47,737 nt of DNA from Fluviicola sp. (GTDB lineage: Bacteria > Bacteroidota > Bacteroidia > Flavobacteriales_D > Crocinitomicaceae). The notes under the pieces are model-generated. The model had not been told where the DNA came from. It saw nothing but the letters and a program-made list of their open reading frames with translations, and did no database searches. The stretch spans positions 15,443 through 63,179 of the forward strand of contig NVXP01000001.1 in NCBI GenBank assembly GCA_002733985.1, written 5' to 3'. Positions 42,240 to 47,737 of the stretch are shown here, piece by piece; position 1 is the stretch's first letter; every line of letters starts with the position of its first letter. The position numbers and the translations under genes were made by a program.

Positions 42240-43094
42240 CTAAAATAATTTTGTTCGCCAATCTGTTGCTTGTTCTTCTTTGAGTAATCCCAATTTCAAT
42301 AAATAGGAGATCGTTTTTTCAAACGCGAGCGGATACTTAATCCCATCGTAATTCCAGTCTGTTTCATTGAGCCAATTTTCTACATGACTTCTGCGAAGAT
42401 TGTATCGCCAGCTTATTAGGTCAACAGCGCATTCATTTTCTTTTAACTCCAATGCTTTCTGGTTGACGATGCTACACATACGCTCCAATTCTTTCGGGTA
42501 TTTCTCTAATATTTCCTTTCTGACAGCAATCACAAAACACGGCCAGGGAGTTACGACTTCTCCAATGTATCGGCATTTTTGCTGTTCAGTATATGGGTGA
42601 GTAGTGTATTTCTCCCATAAAAAACCTTGTGCTTTGTTGTTCTCCAAGGCCCACAATCCACCGTAAATATCTCCGATGATATTGAACTTTAATTTGCTTG
42701 TATCCCAACCTTCCTGGTGCGCTTTGACGTAAGACATCAAATGTGACCCTGATCCCTCGCGAGAGATTGCAAAAGTTTGTCCTTCGAGATCACTGACTGT
42801 TTTAATATCTGATTTGTAAGGAACATGGATTCCCCAATGAAGCGGAGTGTTTACATACACCTGAATGATTTTAGCATCCAATCCTTGTAAGATAGCGCGT
42901 GTTCCGCCTTCGGTAAGAAGAATTGCAACATCCAATGTTTCATTTTCCAATCCACGAATCATTTGACCGGTTCCCCCGCCCATGTCGCTCCAATGCAATT
43001 GAATTCCTTCATCTCTAAATTTCCCTTCTTCAATTGCCATTCTCCATGGTAAATTGAAATGTTCGGGAACTCCACCTACTTTCAATCCTAGCAT
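42240..43094 (-). CDS. Orphan periplasmic-binding-protein fold (SsuA/THI5-like), no signal peptide
   Basis: A 284-residue type 2 periplasmic-binding fold. It has LKVGGVPEHFNLPWRMAIEEG (shown in part), then a DMGGGTGQMIRGL ligand-site loop, VAILLTEGGTRAI and an ISREGSGSHLMSY segment. Relatives bind aromatic or sulfonate ligands, or pyrimidine precursors in the THI5 group. No signal peptide or lipobox precedes the domain, and no permease or ATPase of that class is nearby, so a cytoplasmic sensor or enzyme-like role is possible. It lies between the ferrochelatase and ABC exporter genes on the same strand with short gaps. Confidence 0.8.
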   Translation of the reverse strand: MLGLKVGGVPEHFNLPWRMAIEEGKFRDEGIQLHWSDMGGGTGQMIRGLENETLDVAILLTEGGTRAILQGLDAKIIQVYVNTPLHWGIHVPYKSDIKTVSDLEGQTFAISREGSGSHLMSYVKAHQEGWDTSKLKFNIIGDIYGGLWALENNKAQGFLWEKYTTHPYTEQQKCRYIGEVVTPWPCFVIAVRKEILEKYPKELERMCSIVNQKALELKENECAVDLISWRYNLRRSHVENWLNETDWNYDGIKYPLAFEKTISYLLKLGLLKEEQATDWRTKLF

Positions 43095-43097
43095 ATC

Positions 43098-44876
43098 TTA
43101 TTTTTTATGTTTCCGATCTTCAGAAAACTGCATATCGTGCAAGTTTCGATAGAAACCATTTAATTCTAATAATTCAGCTTGTGTTCCTTGTTCAACGATT
43201 CGACCTTTTTCCAAAACGACAATTTTATCAGCCGACTGAATTGTGGACAATCGGTGTGCAATCACAATCGCGGTCCTTCCTTTCGTTAATTGTGCAGTTG
43301 CTTTCTGAATCATCTCTTCAGATTCATTGTCAACGCTCGATGTCGCTTCATCCAAAATCAAAATATGTGGATTGTACACGAATGCACGAATAAATGAGAT
43401 CAATTGTCGCTGACCTACTGAAATCATTCCTCCACGTTCTCCCACTTGCGTATCGTATCCTTGAGGTAATTTCATAATGAAATCATGTGCACCAACCGCC
43501 TTAGCCGCAGTAATCACTTCTTCACGCGTAATGGAATCATCACCCAAGGTAATGTTCTGTTCAACCGTATCTGAAAACAGGAATACATCCTGTAAAACGA
43601 TCGCTATGTTTTTTCGGAGATAGCTCAATTCAATGTCACGGAAATGGACATCTCCAACACTAATTTCCCCTTTTTGGTATTCATAAAATCGACCGAGCAA
43701 TCCAACTAATGAGCTCTTTCCTGCTCCGGTCGCCCCAACAAATGCGACGGTTGATCCAGGTTCAATTTTCATATTAATGTCGCGCAGCACCCATTCTTCA
43801 TCGTTATACGCAAAGGAAACATTGTTGAACTCAATTTGAGCATCGAAGTCACATTCTGTGATCTTGCCTTCATTCTGAATGTGATCATCTAAATCGATTA
43901 TTTCAAAAACGCGTTCTGCTCTAACAACTCCACGCTGGAAAATATTGAATTTATCCGCTAGTTGTCGAATTGGTCGATACAACAATTGAATCCACATCGT
44001 GAATGCGATGAACAACCCAAATTGACTTTCAGTCCCACCATCATCAAACCCACGTACTTTCAATGCACAATAAACAATGAGTAGCGCAACTGAAAAAGAA
44101 CTTAAGAGTTCTACAAAAGGAAAGAAGATTGAATTTGCCCAGATTGCTTTAACATGGGATTTTCTATGAAGCGCATTAATTTCTTTGAATGAATCGTATT
44201 CTTTATTTTGTCGGCTAAACAGTTGAACCAAGGACATTCCTGTTAATCGCTCTTGAACAAACGTATTTAAATTATTCACGGCTTCCCGTTCCATTTTCAT
44301 GGCTTTCCGAAGTGCTCGAGCAAAAATTCGGGTTGCAAAAAGGAGTACTGGAATCGGGATTAAGGTCAAGAGAGCCAGCTCCCAATCAACGATAAACATT
44401 CCGAGAATCGCAATTGTTACAGCCAAAACATCTCCCAAGCCACTCATCAATCCAGCTGAAAACACTTCTGTTATTGCCTGTAAATCAGAAACCAAACGCG
44501 TAACGAGCTCACCAATTGGCGTACGATCGAAGTAACTCATTCGGAACGTAAGAATCTTCGCCATGAGCTGTTTCCTTAAGTCGTGAATAATCGACTGTGC
44601 AAAAAGGTTGGAAAAATACGATGACAGAAATTGAAAAGCTCCTTCGAAGATGAGCATCCCTCCAATAATCAATGTCCACTTGAGTAACATGGACGCATCT
44701 TGCGTTTTGGTGATATATTCATTCACGACATAGCCCAGAATGGCTGGTCGCAAAGGTCCAAGTACGCCAAGAATAACGGTACAGATAATTGCAATAAGAA
44801 AAAGCCCTTTGTAAAGTTTCCAATATGAAAGTAGACGCATAAAAACGTTCACATTGAGCTTTGCTTTCTTCTCCAT
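43098..44876 (-). CDS. MsbA-like ABC exporter (fused membrane and ATPase domains)
   Basis: A 592-residue half-transporter. Six membrane helices occupy about 20-320 with the coupling motif TRLVSDLQAITEVFS. The nucleotide-binding domain covers about 345-585: Walker A GATGAGKSS, Q-loop IVLQDVFLFSD, signature SVGQRQL, Walker B ILILDEATSSVD and switch IAHRLSTI. It probably works as a homodimer exporting lipid or a hydrophobic compound. Gene order places it upstream of the orphan binding protein and hemH, but it is of the exporter class, so it is unlikely to partner that binding protein. Confidence 0.93.
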   Translation of the reverse strand: MEKKAKLNVNVFMRLLSYWKLYKGLFLIAIICTVILGVLGPLRPAILGYVVNEYITKTQDASMLLKWTLIIGGMLIFEGAFQFLSSYFSNLFAQSIIHDLRKQLMAKILTFRMSYFDRTPIGELVTRLVSDLQAITEVFSAGLMSGLGDVLAVTIAILGMFIVDWELALLTLIPIPVLLFATRIFARALRKAMKMEREAVNNLNTFVQERLTGMSLVQLFSRQNKEYDSFKEINALHRKSHVKAIWANSIFFPFVELLSSFSVALLIVYCALKVRGFDDGGTESQFGLFIAFTMWIQLLYRPIRQLADKFNIFQRGVVRAERVFEIIDLDDHIQNEGKITECDFDAQIEFNNVSFAYNDEEWVLRDINMKIEPGSTVAFVGATGAGKSSLVGLLGRFYEYQKGEISVGDVHFRDIELSYLRKNIAIVLQDVFLFSDTVEQNITLGDDSITREEVITAAKAVGAHDFIMKLPQGYDTQVGERGGMISVGQRQLISFIRAFVYNPHILILDEATSSVDNESEEMIQKATAQLTKGRTAIVIAHRLSTIQSADKIVVLEKGRIVEQGTQAELLELNGFYRNLHDMQFSEDRKHKK

Positions 44877-45032
44877 GGAGCAAAAATAATCAAAGATTAG
44901 CTATTGATCCTTGAAAATAGTGCAAATGGTTGCTGTAGTTAATTAGATAATTCATCAAGGTCTTGAAATGTTCAATTTAGGAACAAGAATTCTGGCGAAA
45001 ATCTACTAACTTTACACTAAACTTGACAAGCG

Positions 45033-45680
45033 ATGATCCATAACCTTTCGAATACCAATTCAATCTTCTCAACATTTTTAGCTGAGATCCGAGATGTTAA
45101 CATTCAAAATGATCCGATGCGTTTCCGAAGAAACTTGGAACGTATTGCTGAAGTTTTGGGATATGAGTTATCCAAGAACTTACCTTATGAAGATCGATTG
45201 GTGACTACACCATTGGGAGAAACGGAAATCCCTGTTTTGAAAGAACAACCTGTTCTTGCGACGATTTTGCGTGCAGGATTAGGAATGCACCAAGGATTAT
45301 TGAATTACTTCGACCGATCGGAAAGCGCATTTATCTCTGCTTACCGCAAGCATTCTACAGCTGAAGATTTTGAAATTTATGTTGAATACTTGGCTTCACC
45401 GAAAATTGACAACCGTATTTTGATCATCAGTGATCCAATGCTTGCAACAGGAAGTTCAATGGTTACTGTTTACAAAGCAATTTTGAAGCAAGGAGTTCCA
45501 ATTAAAACATATATTGTTGCTGCTATCGCTGCTCCTGAAGCGCTTGAACATTGCCAAGCACACCTTCCAGACAATACAGAATACTTTGTTGGAGCGATCG
45601 ATAAAGAACTTACAGCCCAATCATATATTGTACCTGGTCTTGGTGATGCGGGCGATTTAGCCTACGGAGAAAAATTCTAA
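45033..45680 (+). CDS. upp: Uracil phosphoribosyltransferase
   Basis: A 215-residue enzyme making UMP from uracil and PRPP in pyrimidine salvage. It has LATILRAGLGMHQGLLNYF, the PRPP loop LIISDPMLATGSSM, and the C-terminal uracil-site region around FVGAIDKELTAQSYIVPGLG with DAGDLAYGE. The motifs are intact and the length is normal. A small membrane protein gene starts three bases after its stop, giving a likely upp / membrane protein / HAD operon. Confidence 0.97.
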   Translation: MIHNLSNTNSIFSTFLAEIRDVNIQNDPMRFRRNLERIAEVLGYELSKNLPYEDRLVTTPLGETEIPVLKEQPVLATILRAGLGMHQGLLNYFDRSESAFISAYRKHSTAEDFEIYVEYLASPKIDNRILIISDPMLATGSSMVTVYKAILKQGVPIKTYIVAAIAAPEALEHCQAHLPDNTEYFVGAIDKELTAQSYIVPGLGDAGDLAYGEKF

Positions 45681-45683
45681 ATC

Positions 45684-46148
45684 ATGTACCTCACAAAACT
45701 CAGCGGACTTTTCATCTTTTCAATCATTAAATTCTTTTTTACGCCATTAGGAGGACCTGGATTGGGATTAAGTTTTTGGGAGACCTACTTTACATGTGTT
45801 TCAGGTGGAATTTTTGGAGCAACCATTTTTTACTTTTCTGCGAATTATTTCATGAAACGCGCAAAAGAAAAGTACAACGCATTGCGCCAAAAACATTTGG
45901 ATGAAGGAAAGCCGTTTACTGAAAAACGCAAATTCACACGTGGGAATAAGTTTATTGTCCGTGTTAAAATGAGATTAGGAATTATTGGCACAGCAATGTG
46001 GGTTCCCTTATTTCTATCTGTACCTCTCGGCTGTATCATTACAGCCAAATTTTACGGTGACGACAAGCGCACCTTCCCGATAATCGTCTTTGGAATGTTC
46101 TTCAATGGAGCCATTATGACGAGTATCGCATATTTTTTAATGGGATGA
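45684..46148 (+). CDS. Small multi-pass membrane protein of unknown function
   Basis: A 154-residue protein with hydrophobic helices at about 4-24, 34-54, 100-120 and 130-152, and a basic cytoplasmic loop (about 58-95). A PLGGPGLG loop near 22-29 is notable. I do not recognise the family with confidence; it resembles small four-helix membrane proteins encoded beside housekeeping genes in Flavobacteriales. The four-base overlap with the HAD gene (ATGA) indicates coupled translation. Confidence 0.75.
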   Translation: MYLTKLSGLFIFSIIKFFFTPLGGPGLGLSFWETYFTCVSGGIFGATIFYFSANYFMKRAKEKYNALRQKHLDEGKPFTEKRKFTRGNKFIVRVKMRLGIIGTAMWVPLFLSVPLGCIITAKFYGDDKRTFPIIVFGMFFNGAIMTSIAYFLMG

Positions 46149-46840
46149 AGCATTTATTTTTTGATTTAGACAGAACACTTTGGGATTTCGATAAAAATTC
46201 TGAAACGGCCTTAACTATATTGTATGACGAATTAAAACTGCAGGATCATCTGCGTTCATTTCGATCATTCTATACGAAGTATAAAAAAGTGAACGGCGAG
46301 CTTTGGGATCAATATTCGAAAGGGAAAATCACCAAAGACACTCTTCGCGTAAAACGGTTTCAAGACACACTTGCCCATTTCGGTGTCAAGAACAAGGACT
46401 TGTCTTTGTCATTGGCGAATGGATATGTTGCTTTATCCCCCTACCAAACGAACCTATTTCCGGATACGATTGAAACATTGGAAAAGCTTCGAAACGATAA
46501 CTATGACCTGCATATTATTACAAATGGCTTCCTAGAAGTACAACATATCAAGCTTGATAAAAGTGGTTTGAAACCCTACTTTGATGTTGTTTTATGTTCA
46601 GAAGAAGTTGGAACTAGTAAACCTTCTAGGTTAGTTTTTGACCATGCATTAGACCTTGCCAAGGCAAAGACTGATGAAAGCATAATGATTGGAGACAGCT
46701 ACGAAGCAGATATCGTTGGAGCAGAAAATGCAGGAATCAGAGCAATCTTATTCGATCCGAATAGAATCCACCGTGAAGGAAGACACAAATGGCACATTCA
46801 TGAATTGAAAGCTATTCCTGATACTTTACCTTGGATGTAA
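46145..46840 (+). CDS. YjjG-like HAD pyrimidine nucleotidase
   Basis: A 231-residue HAD phosphatase with motif I FFDLDRTLWDF (nucleophile D7, acid D9), motif II HIITNGF, motif III lysine in TSKPSRLVF and motif IV MIGDSYEADIVGAENAG. The length and the LDRTLWDFDKNSE start match the YjjG family, which removes non-canonical pyrimidine nucleotides. Placement after upp supports a role in pyrimidine metabolism. The exact nucleotide preference is inferred. Confidence 0.92.
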   Translation: MKHLFFDLDRTLWDFDKNSETALTILYDELKLQDHLRSFRSFYTKYKKVNGELWDQYSKGKITKDTLRVKRFQDTLAHFGVKNKDLSLSLANGYVALSPYQTNLFPDTIETLEKLRNDNYDLHIITNGFLEVQHIKLDKSGLKPYFDVVLCSEEVGTSKPSRLVFDHALDLAKAKTDESIMIGDSYEADIVGAENAGIRAILFDPNRIHREGRHKWHIHELKAIPDTLPWM

Positions 46841-47118
46841 TTCTTTTTTTGGCGAAATGATGCCGAGAGTGTTCAGCCTTTTTCTACGGTCGAAAAAAGT
46901 ATGCAAAAACGCCCAGCGCTGATTTTAGAATTATTCATTCCACTCTGACTAAGTGACCATTACGGTGATCGCTACGCGCTTCCATATGGTTCCCACTTGT
47001 CATTCGCTTCTTTCTTATTTCTAAAATAGACGCAGCTTTAACCTTGAAAAAAATCATCTATCGGCCCTGGAGTTCATTCGAGCAAGATCAATCTGAAAAC
47101 TGAATACCCTGCTTAAAC

Positions 47119-47583
47119 TTAATCCTTCTTTCTCGTAAGAATAAGCTTGATTGCTTTTGTTTCAGGACCGTGATATACCCGAATAAACATTTTATTTCTG
47201 TTCAAAAATCCAAATGAATACTTGATCGCGTATGGCGTTGGAGCTGAAATATTTTGGAACCTCAGTCTCCTTCCAGCGCTCACAAATTCCTGAACAGTTG
47301 AAACAATAGAATCATTCACGACATTATATGTAGTCATTGAATAGACCAAATTTTTATTCACTAATCGAATTCGAACATTCTCAACTCTTGAAGTATCGTT
47401 TGATTTTTGATTTACTCTGTAACCAACACCCTCAAGCTCATCACCCTTAATCTCAAGAATTTCAAACCCACTTCGGAATTTGTATTCCCAAGTTCCAGCC
47501 ATTTTCTTGACTTTGTTTGGAAGCTGAGCAAATGTGCCCATCGATAAAGCAACGAATACAAGTAATGCTCCAATTCTCTTCAT
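47119..47583 (-). CDS. Secreted protein of unknown function
   Basis: A 154-residue protein with a signal peptide (about 1-19, ending GTFAQ). The mature part starts LPNKVKKMAGTWEYKFRSG and continues with short beta strands rich in Arg and Val, lipocalin-like in character. There is no cysteine lipobox. I cannot name a family beyond a possible small beta-barrel. The 278-base gap 46841-47118 upstream in coordinates shows no gene. Confidence 0.75.
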   Translation of the reverse strand: MKRIGALLVFVALSMGTFAQLPNKVKKMAGTWEYKFRSGFEILEIKGDELEGVGYRVNQKSNDTSRVENVRIRLVNKNLVYSMTTYNVVNDSIVSTVQEFVSAGRRLRFQNISAPTPYAIKYSFGFLNRNKMFIRVYHGPETKAIKLILTRKKD

Positions 47584-47594
47584 AGCGTTTGTAT

Positions 47595-47737
47595 TTAAGA
47601 GTGTAATTCTTGTCTCAATTTTTCATACAACATCATTCCTGTTGCGACACCTACATTCAATGAAGCAATTTCACCACGCATAGGAATTCGACAAGCGACA
47701 TCTGCTAAATTGATCAAATCTGAAGTGATTCCATCTT
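47595..47737 (-). CDS. TrmH/SpoU-family RNA 2'-O-methyltransferase, C-terminal part (runs off the window)
   Basis: The minus-strand frame from the window edge to TAA at 47595-47597 gives 47 residues ending LYEKLRQELHS. It contains ADVACRIPMRGEIASLNVGV, the C-terminal knot motif of SpoU/TrmH RNA methyltransferases (RlmB type: IPMxGxxxSLNVxxA), which bind SAM. The N-terminal part lies outside the window. RlmB acts on 23S rRNA; TrmL or other relatives are alternatives. Confidence 0.9.
   Translation of the reverse strand, partial: DGITSDLINLADVACRIPMRGEIASLNVGVATGMMLYEKLRQELHS

Noticed and set aside
46841-47118. Possible small gene or RNA in the gap after the HAD nucleotidase gene
   Set aside because: No open frame with motifs and no clear strong hairpin; only low-complexity AT-rich sequence.

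Overview
The window looks like a Bacteroidota chromosome, most likely Flavobacteriales near Fluviicola/Crocinitomicaceae. That placement is an inference from AT-rich DNA, start-proximal TAnnTTTG elements, a lectin-like secreted protein with a type IX secretion (T9SS) C-terminal sorting domain, and secreted TPR and MORN proteins. No rRNA, tRNA, CRISPR array or intact insertion sequence was seen.

Layout. Positions 1-7313 (minus strand) hold surface-glycan genes: the start of a glycosyltransferase, a small secreted protein, a GDP-mannose 3,5-epimerase-like enzyme, a NodU/CmcH carbamoyltransferase followed by SxtJ-like and DUF5989-like membrane partners, and a large UbiA + GT4 + SGNH fusion. A divergent 1276-residue M48 metalloprotease with a TPR-like tail follows (7630-11460). 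It is flanked by a direct repeat that copies the 5' end of the fusion gene. Three radical SAM proteins with extra cysteine motifs (11741-15789) and a membrane-anchored SGNH protein (15852-16883) come next.

The core is 16947-30212. A plus-strand set (halogenase-like 2OG enzyme, PhyH, double PhyH, PhyH) converges on a minus-strand set (GT2, Wzm-like permease, five PhyH enzymes, membrane-anchored methyltransferase, Wzt-like ATPase). The two meet with overlapping ends at 21599-21602. In total there are nine PhyH-type Fe(II)/2-oxoglutarate domains in eight proteins, plus a tenth 2OG enzyme that carries HxG in place of HxD and resembles the WelO5 halogenases. Most of the PhyH proteins end in a short aromatic/basic tail. 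I infer a pathway that builds a lipid- or prenyl-linked glycoconjugate or specialised metabolite, oxidises it repeatedly at the membrane, decorates it (methyl, carbamoyl, possibly acyl or halogen) and exports it through the Wzm/Wzt-type ABC transporter. The product cannot be read from sequence.

Positions 30398-34148 continue the theme with an unrecognised protein, a 19-bp tandem repeat, and a compact ACP / KAS III / GT2 / GNAT operon. From 34342 onward the window is mostly housekeeping: TPR protein, DnaJ-domain protein, MORN protein, ahcY, T9SS lectin, hemH, an orphan substrate-binding protein, an MsbA-like ABC exporter, upp, a small membrane protein, a YjjG-like HAD nucleotidase, a secreted hypothetical protein, and the 3' end of a TrmH-family RNA methyltransferase.
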